In this document: piece after piece, positions 26,842 through 34,253 of the stretch
Numbering within the stretch: position 1 is the stretch's first letter
How the letters are laid out: every line of letters begins with the position of its first letter
NCBI GenBank assembly: GCA_964415185.1
Contig: CAYPZI010000009.1
Coordinates: forward strand, 1-52,931
Reading direction: 5' to 3'
Origin: CAYVBJ01 sp964415185
GTDB taxonomy: Bacteria > Bacteroidota > Rhodothermia > Balneolales > Balneolaceae
Length of the DNA stretch: 52,931 bases
Position numbers and translations under genes: made by a program
Notes under the pieces: model-generated
Database searches by the model: none
What the model was told of the DNA's origin: nothing
What the model saw: the letters and a program-made list of their open reading frames with translations, nothing else

Positions 26842-27408
26842 GCAGCCTGTGTTGCTCTGCTATTGGGTTCAAGCTGCAGCCGGACTTCCGTAAAAGATGA
26901 TCTTTCGGATAAATCTTTCGAGTTAATAAACCAAACGGGAGAAAAAGTAGTATTTCCCGAAGATTTCCTGGGAAGTACAGTTCTTGTCGGTTATGTTTAC
27001 ACGCGCTGCCCCGATATATGTCCCATGATCACCTATAATATGAGGGATGTTTCAAGGGAATTACAGGACAACAGTGATTTACAATTCATAAGCATATCAT
27101 TTGATCCGGTTCGGGATACTCCTGAAATCCTGGCCGAATATGCTGAAGGTTATAAACTTAACCTGGATAACTGGACACTGCTGACCGGTAACCCTGAAAC
27201 GGTGGATAAGCTTCTGGAGAGGCTTGGCATAGCCGTACAAAAAACACCCACACGGTTTACAGAAGAAGGAGAAGAAATTTATTTTCTCGATCATACAGAC
27301 AGGGTGTCACTGATCGATTCTGAAGGCAAGCTGAGAAATAATTACTACGGAAGTGAACTGGATACCGAACATGTATTGGAGGACATAAAAAAAATAACCG
27401 GGGGTTAA
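26809..27408 (+). CDS. SCO1/SenC copper chaperone for oxidase assembly (lipoprotein)
   Basis: A thioredoxin-fold copper-binding protein that metallates or reduces the CuA site of the oxidase encoded just upstream. Copper ligands are present: Cys67 and Cys71 in RCPDICPM and His162 in LDHTDR. I chose TTG 26809, giving 199 residues: it produces an n-region RKIRFD, a hydrophobic core and lipobox GSSC, a normal signal-II peptide. The frame is open from ATG 26683, but that would put a 42-residue leader encoded by the palindromic element ahead of the signal peptide. The gene follows subunit I and precedes a cupredoxin. Confidence 0.87.
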   Translation: MRKIRFDTTIVAACVALLLGSSCSRTSVKDDLSDKSFELINQTGEKVVFPEDFLGSTVLVGYVYTRCPDICPMITYNMRDVSRELQDNSDLQFISISFDPVRDTPEILAEYAEGYKLNLDNWTLLTGNPETVDKLLERLGIAVQKTPTRFTEEGEEIYFLDHTDRVSLIDSEGKLRNNYYGSELDTEHVLEDIKKITGG

Positions 27409-27508
27409 TAAGAATCAGGATTTTAAAATTCTTACATTGAATGATGAAACTGTTTTTAATGTTTCAATCAATTAACAATCTATAAATACAAAAAGAATCA
27501 AAGCCTTT

Positions 27509-28078
27509 ATGAAATTATTAAAAATTACACCACTGATCTTGTTACTGTCAGCTTTTATGTACGCATGCGGCGGGGGTGAAACACAAGAGCAGGCAACAGA
27601 GCCGGCTCAGGAGCAACCCACACAAGCTGATGACGATGTCAGAACCATCGAACTGATTGGTATTGATGACCTGAGGTTTGTGGTTGAATCGAATACTATA
27701 GAAGGTGTTGAAGTCGGAGATCAAAGGGGAATGCGATACGAAGTTAATACAATTAATGCATCTCCGGGTGAAGAACTGAGAATTGTACTCAGAACTATTA
27801 GTAACCTGCCTCCGACTGCAATGTCGCATAATTTTGTGCTGTTAACGCTCGAGGCCGATACGGATGAATTTGCGGACCGGTCTCTACAGGCAAGTGAAAA
27901 CAACTATATTGAACCCGAGCTGGCTGACTGGGTTATCGCTCATACCGAAATGATTGGTAACGGTGAAGAAGATTCAATTACTCTTACCGTACCGGAAGAA
28001 CCCGGTGAGTATGATTTCATTTGCAGTTTTCCAGGCCACTATGCAGGTGGAATGGTTGGAACCCTGAATGTTCAGTAG
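27509..28078 (+). CDS. Cupredoxin lipoprotein (azurin/auracyanin-like)
   Basis: A type-1 blue copper protein of 189 residues, probably an electron donor to the adjacent ba3 oxidase. The signal-II sequence ends in the lipobox MYAC, followed by a long Gln/Glu/Pro-rich linker that would tether the domain. Ligands: His107 (AMSHNFVLL), Cys172, His177 and Met182 (ICSFPGHYAGGMVG). The His/Cys-x4-His-x4-Met pattern is that of azurin/auracyanin-type cupredoxins. It has its own leader region and a strong terminator after it. Confidence 0.9.
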   Translation: MKLLKITPLILLLSAFMYACGGGETQEQATEPAQEQPTQADDDVRTIELIGIDDLRFVVESNTIEGVEVGDQRGMRYEVNTINASPGEELRIVLRTISNLPPTAMSHNFVLLTLEADTDEFADRSLQASENNYIEPELADWVIAHTEMIGNGEEDSITLTVPEEPGEYDFICSFPGHYAGGMVGTLNVQ

Positions 28079-28108
28079 TTCACATTAATTACAAAATTTC
28101 AATACTTT

Positions 28109-28141
28109 AAAACCTTCCGGTAAGCCGGGAGGTTTTTTTTT
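28109..28141 (+). terminator. Rho-independent terminator after the cupredoxin gene
   Basis: A 10-bp stem AACCTTCCGG / CCGGGAGGTT (one G-T pair) with a TAAG loop is followed by a run of T. It ends the respiratory cluster. Confidence 0.9.
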
Positions 28142-28174
28142 GACTTGAATATTATTTTAAACCGATCAATTGAT

Positions 28175-29101
28175 ATGCATGAATTCAACAACAGGTTTTG
28201 TATCTATTTTTTGCTGCCGTTCTGTATGATTTTGACGGCGTGCAATAATCCCGCCACAGTTGATGAACTGGAATCAAATGTTAAAGAATTTCTGAATTCT
28301 GAACCCGGGCGGTTTGCTGTGTTTTTTCAATCGGTAGATAATCCGGGCCTTGGTTTTGCCATTCATCCGGACACCCTGTTCCACGCTGCAAGCACTATGA
28401 AAACCCCTGTCATGATTGAAGTTTACAAACAGGCATCCGAAGGAATTTTTTCACTTGAAGACTCCCTGGAGATTAAAAATACGTTTTACAGTATTGTTGA
28501 CAGTTCTGAATTTTCAATAGATTTACAACCCGTTTCGGATGATCCCGAAACAAACGATCCGCTTGAGCAAAGAATAGGGGAGAAGGAGAGTATTTATAAT
28601 CTTACAAGGGCCATGATGACCTATAGCAGCAACCTGGCAACGAATATAATCATCGGTTTGGTTGGAGCTGAAAATACAACCCGCACTATGAGGGAGCTTG
28701 GTGCTGATAATATCCTGGTATTACGCGGGCTTTACGATATGAAAGCTTTTGAGCGGGGCCTTAGCAACCGAACCACGGCTCGCGACCTCGGTATCATATT
28801 TGAGCACCTGGCAAAAGGCACGGCTGTCAGCCCGGATGCAGACCGGAACATGATTCAAATCCTGAAAGGCCAGCATTACCGGGATGTTATTCCTGCCACC
28901 TTGCCCGCTGATGTTGAAATTGCCAATAAAACGGGGTCAATAGACGGGGTGGAACACGATTCCGCTCTTGTTTTTCTTCCCGGCGGCCGTACTTACGTTT
29001 TGATTTTCCTGTCAAAAAATTTACCGGATGATAACCGGGGAAGGGAGGTCGGGGCAAAAGTATCCGAAATGGTATACCATTTTATGATAAGGAATGAATG
29101 A
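28175..29101 (+). CDS. Class-A beta-lactamase-fold serine hydrolase (lipoprotein)
   Basis: From ATG 28175 it has 308 residues, with lipobox LTAC at about Cys20. Active-site motifs of the serine beta-lactamase/transpeptidase fold: Ser73-Thr-Met-Lys76, Ser151-Ser-Asn153 and Lys252-Thr-Gly254. The second motif is SSN, not the SDN of true class A beta-lactamases, and the omega-loop region (LRGLYDMKAFERGLSN) has no E-x-x-L-N motif that would supply the deacylating Glu166. So it is more likely a peptidase/esterase-type serine hydrolase than a resistance enzyme. The open frame begins at TTG 28145, but the later ATG gives the better signal peptide. Confidence 0.85.
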   Translation: MHEFNNRFCIYFLLPFCMILTACNNPATVDELESNVKEFLNSEPGRFAVFFQSVDNPGLGFAIHPDTLFHAASTMKTPVMIEVYKQASEGIFSLEDSLEIKNTFYSIVDSSEFSIDLQPVSDDPETNDPLEQRIGEKESIYNLTRAMMTYSSNLATNIIIGLVGAENTTRTMRELGADNILVLRGLYDMKAFERGLSNRTTARDLGIIFEHLAKGTAVSPDADRNMIQILKGQHYRDVIPATLPADVEIANKTGSIDGVEHDSALVFLPGGRTYVLIFLSKNLPDDNRGREVGAKVSEMVYHFMIRNE

Positions 29102-29151
29102 GAGGTTAAAATCTTTTTAATGAGTGAAAATTGTAAAAAAAAGAACTTAAA

Positions 29152-29772
29152 ATGATCGATAAGAAATATCTTTTTCCGGAAAAAGAAGCTGAAACTGAAT
29201 ACGATATCCATCCGGTGATAAAAAAAAGATGGAGTCCACGGACGTTTTCTGATAAGGCTGTTAGCAAAGAGCTGTTGAAACAGCTTTTCGATGCTGCAAG
29301 ATGGGCACCTTCCTCTTTCAATGAACAACCATGGCGGTTTATCGTTGCCAATAAAGAGGAGCCTGAAGAATTTGAAAAAATTAAAAAGGTTATGGTGGAA
29401 TTTAATCAAAAATGGGCTTCGGCTGCCCCTGTTCTTGTTTTAACGGCTTACAAAAAGGATTTTTCTAAAAATAACAAACCAAACAGGGTTGCACTGCACG
29501 ACCTGGGTCAGGCTGTTTCTTATCTAACTTTTGAGGCAACAAGGCATAACTTATACGTGCATCAAATGGCGGGGATTAACCGGGAAAAAGCAAAAGAGCT
29601 CTATAATATACCCGGTGATTTTGAACCGGCTACCATGATTGCCATTGGCTATATGGGAGAGCTAAGTGATCTGGACGAAGATTTTGTAGAAGCTGAAAAA
29701 GCAATCAGAAAACGAAAGGAGATCAATGAGATTGCTTTCAGAGGCGAATGGGATGACAGAAACGAAATCTGA
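29152..29772 (+). CDS. Nitroreductase-family FMN oxidoreductase
   Basis: A 206-residue NAD(P)H:FMN oxidoreductase. It opens with the typical HPVIKKRWSPRTFSDKAV block (FMN phosphate-binding RxSxRxF pattern) and continues with ARWAPSSFNEQPWRF. The C-terminal part has ATMIAIGYMGE. The physiological substrate (nitroaromatics, quinones, enones or flavin recycling) cannot be told from sequence. It lies 50 bases downstream of the serine hydrolase on the same strand and may be co-transcribed. Confidence 0.9.
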   Translation: MIDKKYLFPEKEAETEYDIHPVIKKRWSPRTFSDKAVSKELLKQLFDAARWAPSSFNEQPWRFIVANKEEPEEFEKIKKVMVEFNQKWASAAPVLVLTAYKKDFSKNNKPNRVALHDLGQAVSYLTFEATRHNLYVHQMAGINREKAKELYNIPGDFEPATMIAIGYMGELSDLDEDFVEAEKAIRKRKEINEIAFRGEWDDRNEI

Positions 29773-29784
29773 TCTGTTGAAAAG

Positions 29785-29923
29785 CTACTATTGTTATGTC
29801 AACAATAAAGTGACGGGATAAACCCGCAATGTTTTTTGTTAAAAAACCTCACTTATTTTCATTTGTGTACGGCTATCAGAAAGGAAACATTGCGGGTTTC
29901 TTACGAAGCTTAACACATGAGAC
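29785..29923. repeat. MITE-like palindromic element, copy B
   Basis: The left end CTACTATTGTTATGTCAA (29785-29802) matches the reverse complement of the copy A right end at 16 of 18 positions. Inner stem: AAACCCGCAATGTTT at 29820-29834 pairs with GAAACATTGCGGGTTT at 29884-29899. The loop shares GTAC and TTTCTGAT-type segments with copy A. It fills most of the 232-base gap between the nitroreductase and accA; the remaining 80 bases before accA are AT-rich and hold no clear promoter. Confidence 0.75.
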
Positions 29924-30004
29924 TACACTATTCGCAAGATTAATAAATTCTCTTGTATATTACGGTATCATGAATATTCAATAATTAACTGAATTGACAG
30001 AGAA

Positions 30005-30982
30005 ATGCAATACCTTGAATTTGAAAAACCGATAGCTGATCTTGAAAAGAAAATTGAAGAATTGAATGAACTTTCTGTTGGAGATGAGGTTATTGGGCCT
30101 GAAATAGAGAGGCTCAGGAAAAAGGCGGAACAGTTAAGAGAATCGATATTTTCAAATCTTACGCGATGGCAAAGGGTGCAACTGGCCCGTCACCCCGACC
30201 GTCCCTACACCCTCGATTATGTTGAAAGGCTAACAGACGATTTTGTCGAACTGCATGGCGACAGATATTACAGTGACGATAAGGCAATTGTTTCGGGAAT
30301 TGGAACGATTGACGGACATTCGGTTATGATCATCGGCCATCAAAAAGGAAGGGACACCAAATCCCGGCAATATCGCAATTTTGGAATGGCCAATCCCGAA
30401 GGTTACCGGAAGGCATACAGGGTGATGAAACTTGCTGAAAAGTTCGATATCCCACTTCTAACCCTTTTGGATACACCCGGCGCTTATCCGGGTTTGGAAG
30501 CAGAAGAGCGGGGCCAGGCTGAAGCGATTGCCAAAAATCTTAAGTTGATGGCCACTCTTAAGGTTCCTATGATTACTGTGGTGATCGGTGAAGGAGCCAG
30601 CGGAGGAGCAATCGGGATCGGTATGGGCAACGAAGTTTACATGCAGGAAAATACGTGGTATTCGGTTATTTCACCGGAATCCTGTTCTTCTATTTTGTGG
30701 AAAACATGGGATTATAAAGAGCAGGCGGCTGCCGCACTGAAGCTGACCGCAAAAGACCTTCTCGAACTAAAAATTATTGACGGCATCATAAAGGAACCGC
30801 TTGGCGGGGCTCACAGGGATTACGATACGGCAGCCGATGCCGTAAAAAAACAGGTACTGAAAAGCCTGAAGAAACTGTCCAAACTAAAGCCGGATAAAGT
30901 GATTTCACAAAGAATTGAAAAATACGGCACAATGGGCGCGTGGAAAAAAGCTGAAAAGATGACGAATGGTAAAGTTTCCTGA
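30005..30982 (+). CDS. accA: Acetyl-CoA carboxylase carboxyltransferase subunit alpha
   Basis: This subunit transfers CO2 from carboxybiotin to acetyl-CoA, the first step of fatty acid synthesis. It has 325 residues with the normal N-terminal helices (FEKPIADLEKKIEEL), then RPYTLDYVERL, the HQKGRDTK block, LLDTPGAYPGLEAEERGQ and GEGASGGAIGIG, which form the acyl-CoA binding and oxyanion sites. accD is not in the window. It starts at ATG 30005 and leads the tightly packed plus-strand run to 36.2 kb. Confidence 0.97.
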   Translation: MQYLEFEKPIADLEKKIEELNELSVGDEVIGPEIERLRKKAEQLRESIFSNLTRWQRVQLARHPDRPYTLDYVERLTDDFVELHGDRYYSDDKAIVSGIGTIDGHSVMIIGHQKGRDTKSRQYRNFGMANPEGYRKAYRVMKLAEKFDIPLLTLLDTPGAYPGLEAEERGQAEAIAKNLKLMATLKVPMITVVIGEGASGGAIGIGMGNEVYMQENTWYSVISPESCSSILWKTWDYKEQAAAALKLTAKDLLELKIIDGIIKEPLGGAHRDYDTAADAVKKQVLKSLKKLSKLKPDKVISQRIEKYGTMGAWKKAEKMTNGKVS

Positions 30983-31409
30983 CAAAAACCCGATCTGTTC
31001 TTTTACACATACAATCAGAAGCAGGTATAGCGAAACCGACCAGATGGGGTATGTGTATTATGGCAGGTACCTCGAATATTTTGAAGCTGCCCGTACGGAA
31101 ATGATCAGGGATTTGGGATTACCATACAAAAAAATGGAAGAAGATGGCGTGATGCTTCCTGTTATTCACGCTGCAATCGATTACAAATCACCTCTTTATT
31201 ACGATGAAGAGATCAGAATTACGGTATATGTTTTTGAAAAACCACTTGTCAAACTTGATACCTGGTACCGTGTAAATACGGCAGATGATGATTCGTTGAA
31301 AGCAGCAGGCCGGGTAAGCCTCTGTTTTATGGACCGGGAAAGAAGAAGGCCGTGCCGTGCGCCGGGCCATTTTTTGAATAAGATAGACGGGTTGGTCTCT
31401 GGCGCGTGA
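30966..31409 (+). CDS. 4-hydroxybenzoyl-CoA-thioesterase-family acyl-CoA thioesterase (YbgC-like)
   Basis: A single-hotdog-fold thioesterase of 147 residues. The active-site block RYSETDQMGYVYYGRYLE contains the conserved Asp and Tyr-Gly-Tyr-type loop of the YbgC group. It overlaps the accA 3' end by 17 bases, so the two genes are co-translated, consistent with a role in acyl-CoA or acyl-ACP hydrolysis. A cluster of Arg residues near the C-terminus (DRERRRPCRAPG) is unusual. Confidence 0.88.
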   Translation: MVKFPDKNPICSFTHTIRSRYSETDQMGYVYYGRYLEYFEAARTEMIRDLGLPYKKMEEDGVMLPVIHAAIDYKSPLYYDEEIRITVYVFEKPLVKLDTWYRVNTADDDSLKAAGRVSLCFMDRERRRPCRAPGHFLNKIDGLVSGA

Positions 31410-31858
31410 TGCAGAACAAGGGTCTATACCTTTTTACTCTGACAGGCCTGTTTCTGTTGTTCATATTTTCAGTGGGAAGCGGATTATGGGGAGTACCCCG
31501 AAATGATTTCAAAGAGCTATACTTTATATTCGGTACGATATGTCACCAGGCTCCTGACCGGTCCTTTTTTATTGATGGTGTACAAATGGCAGTGAATACC
31601 CGGTGCTTTGGTATATTTTCAGGATTGTTTATGGGATGGCTGGCCATACCAATGTACGGGCGGTGGCTGCAGGGTAAAAAATGGCCTTTTTGGCTGATCT
31701 CGCTTGCAGTTATTATCCAGGTTGTCGATTATACGGGAAACTTTTTTCAAATATGGACGAATACCAATATGTCACGTTTTATTTTAGGTTGCTGCCTCGG
31801 GGCAGCTTCGGCAATATTTTTATCCGGTTCATTTTACAATCAACAAAAACAAGATTAG
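31409..31858 (+). CDS. DUF2085 membrane protein
   Basis: A 149-residue protein with four hydrophobic segments. The motif CHQAPDRSFFIDGVQM followed by NTRCFGIFSGLFMGW is the hallmark of DUF2085, with Cys, His and Arg residues facing a membrane pocket. Function is unknown for the family. The start is ATG 31409, overlapping the thioesterase stop (TGATG). Confidence 0.85.
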   Translation: MQNKGLYLFTLTGLFLLFIFSVGSGLWGVPRNDFKELYFIFGTICHQAPDRSFFIDGVQMAVNTRCFGIFSGLFMGWLAIPMYGRWLQGKKWPFWLISLAVIIQVVDYTGNFFQIWTNTNMSRFILGCCLGAASAIFLSGSFYNQQKQD

Positions 31859-31863
31859 GAGGA
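31857..31863 (+). promoter_or_regulatory. Strong Shine-Dalgarno for the DUF4199 gene
   Basis: AGGAGGA lies seven bases before ATG 31871 and overlaps the DUF2085 TAG stop. It is unusually strong: most genes here lack a recognisable Shine-Dalgarno, suggesting coupled re-initiation at high rate. Confidence 0.7.
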
Positions 31864-31870
31864 ATCAATT

Positions 31871-32443
31871 ATGAATGAAAATCAGGATTTTAGCTCTGAA
31901 TCAAATCAATCTTATTGGGTATCCGTAATTCTCGCGGCAGGTATTTTTTCCGTAGCATCATTTGTTATCGGATTGCTCTTCAATTATGCCCAGTTTAATT
32001 CGGAACCTTCCGGCTCGTTGTTCTCACCGATGACTTTGGGTGGAGGCTTCATATGTCTTGCCACTTCATTTGCCGGCATGCTGGCTGTATGGCACTATGC
32101 AAAAGAAGTTGATCTCTATTTAACGCTTGGCAAGGGTGCCCTGATCGGTTTCCTGACGGGTGTATTTGTCATTTTGTTCAGCACGGTTTTAAATGAGCTG
32201 TGGCAGTTTATTGATCCGGATTATACCGAAAAGATGATCGAGAGTACTGTAGCCAACTTCGAAGCTATGAATATGCCGGATGAGACAAAAGAAATGATGA
32301 TTGACGCAACTGTAGACTCTTTGAGAAACCCAAATATGTTTATGACCATCCTTTCTGGTATTCCTCTTTACGGAATTACGAATCTGATCACTGCCATGAT
32401 CGGCGTTAAGCTATTCGGAAGAAAAAAAGATGATCAATTTTAA
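31871..32443 (+). CDS. DUF4199 membrane protein
   Basis: A 190-residue protein with four hydrophobic segments and a loop between the third and fourth containing paired Met-rich helices (FEAMNMPDETKEMMIDATVDSL). This is the typical layout of Bacteroidota DUF4199 proteins: GKGALIGFLTGVFV, then a cytoplasmic or periplasmic loop, then GIPLYGITNLITAMIG. Function is unknown. It follows the DUF2085 gene by 12 bases. Confidence 0.8.
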   Translation: MNENQDFSSESNQSYWVSVILAAGIFSVASFVIGLLFNYAQFNSEPSGSLFSPMTLGGGFICLATSFAGMLAVWHYAKEVDLYLTLGKGALIGFLTGVFVILFSTVLNELWQFIDPDYTEKMIESTVANFEAMNMPDETKEMMIDATVDSLRNPNMFMTILSGIPLYGITNLITAMIGVKLFGRKKDDQF

Positions 32444-32530
32444 TAGCCCGGCCAGTCATATATCGCCCATTTTAAAGTTTGATATCCCTGTTTGTCTCAA
32501 AAAAAGATAGCACCCTTAAATACTTAAATA

Positions 32531-33124
32531 ATGCAGCAAGAAAATTTACCGCTAAATGAGCTTTCATGGGTTGAAAGAAATGGTTTTTCTCAATGGGCAC
32601 TCGCACTTATTTGGCTTGTGGCAGCGTTTTTTCTGTTTCAGGTTGTAGCAGCTATTGTAGCNNNNNNNNNNNNNNNNNNNNNNNNNNNNNNNNNNNNNNN
32701 NNNNNNNNNNNNNNNNNNNNNNNNNNNNNNNNNNNNNNNNNNNNNNNNNNNNNNNNNNNNNTTCAGGGGATACGTATTACGGGCATTTGAAAAAAGCTGG
32801 AGTATATGGCCTGCTATTATCATTTCCGGCTTTCTTTTCGGCCTGTACCATATACAGCTTGCAAACCTCCTGCCTCTTGCGGCTCTCGGAATTCTTTTGG
32901 CACTGGTAACCTGGCTTAGCAACAGTATATGGCCGGCCGTTGCTGCACACTTTGTAAATAACGGGGGAGCAGTTCTACTGGCTACTTTTTTCCCGGACGT
33001 TGTATTTGCAGATATAAGCCCGGAATCGGCGCCTCCGGTCTGGATGCTTTTGCTGAGCATTGTTTTAACCGTATATTTGATCCGGCTTCTGTTTCAACAG
33101 GCCGGGAAATTTAAAGCTGAGTAA
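32531..33124 (+). CDS. CPBP-family intramembrane protease, interrupted by an assembly gap
   Basis: The C-terminal half reads FRGYVLRAFEKSW, then SGFLFGLYHIQLANLLPL and AAHFVNNGGAVLL. These are motifs 1 (end of EExxFRG), 2 (FxxxH) and 3 (HxxxN/D) of CPBP (CAAX/bacteriocin-processing) membrane glutamic endopeptidases. The catalytic Glu-Glu pair would fall in the 100-N gap at 32662-32761, so activity cannot be judged and the true length is unknown. The N-terminal part (MQQENLPLNELSWVERNGF plus a first membrane helix) is in the same frame only if the gap length is a multiple of three as written. Confidence 0.75.
   Translation: MQQENLPLNELSWVERNGFSQWALALIWLVAAFFLFQVVAAIVXXXXXXXXXXXXXXXXXXXXXXXXXXXXXXXXXXFRGYVLRAFEKSWSIWPAIIISGFLFGLYHIQLANLLPLAALGILLALVTWLSNSIWPAVAAHFVNNGGAVLLATFFPDVVFADISPESAPPVWMLLLSIVLTVYLIRLLFQQAGKFKAE
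32662..32761. other. Assembly gap (100 N)
   Basis: Exactly 100 ambiguous bases, the usual placeholder for a scaffold gap of unknown size. It interrupts the CPBP gene, so additional sequence, even whole genes, could be missing here. Confidence 0.97.
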
Positions 33125-33435
33125 TGGGTTTTTTCGACGGGCCGAAATCGAACAAAATTGAGAACTGGGTTTGCGTTTTCGAACGCGGAACCGAATACGA
33201 GGTTGAACTTGTCAAAACCTACCTGGCCAGCTTTAAAATACCTTCAAATATATTGTCTAAACGAGACCGGGCCTATAGCCTGAATATCGGCGAAACCTCC
33301 ATGGTTTATCTTTATGTGCCTGTCGAATTCGAAAAAAAAGCCAGGGCGGCACTTCAAAAATTAAACCGTATCGATTATTTTGATGAGAATGAACATGATG
33401 AAACGGACAATCCGGAAGATGAAGGATCGGAGTGA
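33124..33435 (+). CDS. DUF2007-like small protein
   Basis: A 103-residue cytoplasmic protein. The core WVCVFERGTEYEVELVKTYL-ASFKIP resembles DUF2007 (putative signal-transducing protein) with its E-x-x-x-V-K-x-x-L-x-x-x-x-I-P pattern, followed by a second strand VYLYVPVEFEKKA. The C-terminus is strongly acidic (DENEHDETDNPEDEGSE), compatible with a halophilic lifestyle. It starts at ATG 33124 on the CPBP stop (TAATG) and overlaps cdsA. Confidence 0.75.
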   Translation: MGFFDGPKSNKIENWVCVFERGTEYEVELVKTYLASFKIPSNILSKRDRAYSLNIGETSMVYLYVPVEFEKKARAALQKLNRIDYFDENEHDETDNPEDEGSE

Positions 33436-34229
33436 GTGAACTTTCAAAAAGAGTTCTGGTAGCCCTGCCGGCAGCTGCACTTTTGATATATCTTGCCCAT
33501 CTCGGCGGTATTTTTTTCAGAAGCCTGTTTACGGTGATTGCACTTCTTGTAATTTGGGAAATGTCTCAAATGTTAAGAAAAATGGGAATTAGCCCACTAT
33601 ACCTGGTGACAGGTGCTTTGAGCCTTGTAATTCTTTTCTTTGATTTGATACCGGTTGTGATCACATTAACAATCCTTCTTACAGCTATGGTTGCAGCAGC
33701 GGGCAGCCTGTTTTTAAGCAAGGATAAAAAGAAGCAATGGATCAGCTCCATGCTGTGTGGCTTCTACGCACCGGCAGGCTTTCTTTCGGTAATTCTGATT
33801 CGGAATGTCCCTGAAAATGAAGCCGGCTTTTGGCTCACAATTTCACTTTTTTTGATGATATGGGGTAACGATGTTTTTGCCTATTTCGGGGGAAAATTAT
33901 TTGGGAAACATCCTCTTGCTCCCTCAATAAGCCCTAAAAAAACCTGGGAGGGATTTTGGGCCGGGTTTCTCGGTGCAGCAACAGGATTTTTAATCGTCCT
34001 GGCCTTTTTCAGGGATCTCCCTTTCCATTTGTTGCATGCAGGTTCTTTAGTCATTATTGTCAGTATCCTTGGCCCCCTGGGTGATCTTACCGCCAGCAGG
34101 TTGAAGCGTGTAGCCGGGGTAAAAGATTCATCAACACTGATACCGGGCCACGGTGGGTTTTTTGACCGGTTTGATGCGATGATATTGTCGGCCCCTTTCT
34201 TTTATTTCTACCTTCTTATCATAATTTGA
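33432..34229 (+). CDS. cdsA: Phosphatidate cytidylyltransferase
   Basis: This enzyme makes CDP-diacylglycerol from phosphatidic acid and CTP at the inner membrane. It has 265 residues and about eight membrane segments. The family signature is complete: SPKKTWEGFWAGFLGAA and GDLTASRLKRVAGVKDSS, then GHGGFFDRFDAM. The start is GTG at 33432, overlapping the previous stop (GTGA). Confidence 0.96.
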   Translation: MSELSKRVLVALPAAALLIYLAHLGGIFFRSLFTVIALLVIWEMSQMLRKMGISPLYLVTGALSLVILFFDLIPVVITLTILLTAMVAAAGSLFLSKDKKKQWISSMLCGFYAPAGFLSVILIRNVPENEAGFWLTISLFLMIWGNDVFAYFGGKLFGKHPLAPSISPKKTWEGFWAGFLGAATGFLIVLAFFRDLPFHLLHAGSLVIIVSILGPLGDLTASRLKRVAGVKDSSTLIPGHGGFFDRFDAMILSAPFFYFYLLIII

Positions 34230-34253
34230 ATCAAATAACACCTAATTTGAAAG

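Noticed and set aside
27409..27466. Two small inverted repeats (TAAGAAT/ATTCTTA and TGAAAC/GTTTCA) between SCO and the cupredoxin
   Set aside because: The stems are only 6-7 bp in AT-rich DNA and have no T-tract, so they could easily occur by chance.
28175..29101. Antibiotic-resistance beta-lactamase
   Set aside because: The deacylating Glu motif is not found and SDN is replaced by SSN; the lipoprotein fits general serine hydrolases of this fold.
26711..29923. The two MITE-like copies as ends of one composite transposon
   Set aside because: The genes between them (SCO, cupredoxin, hydrolase, nitroreductase) include no transposase, and the SCO and cupredoxin belong functionally to the oxidase genes outside the segment. 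Two independent insertions are simpler.
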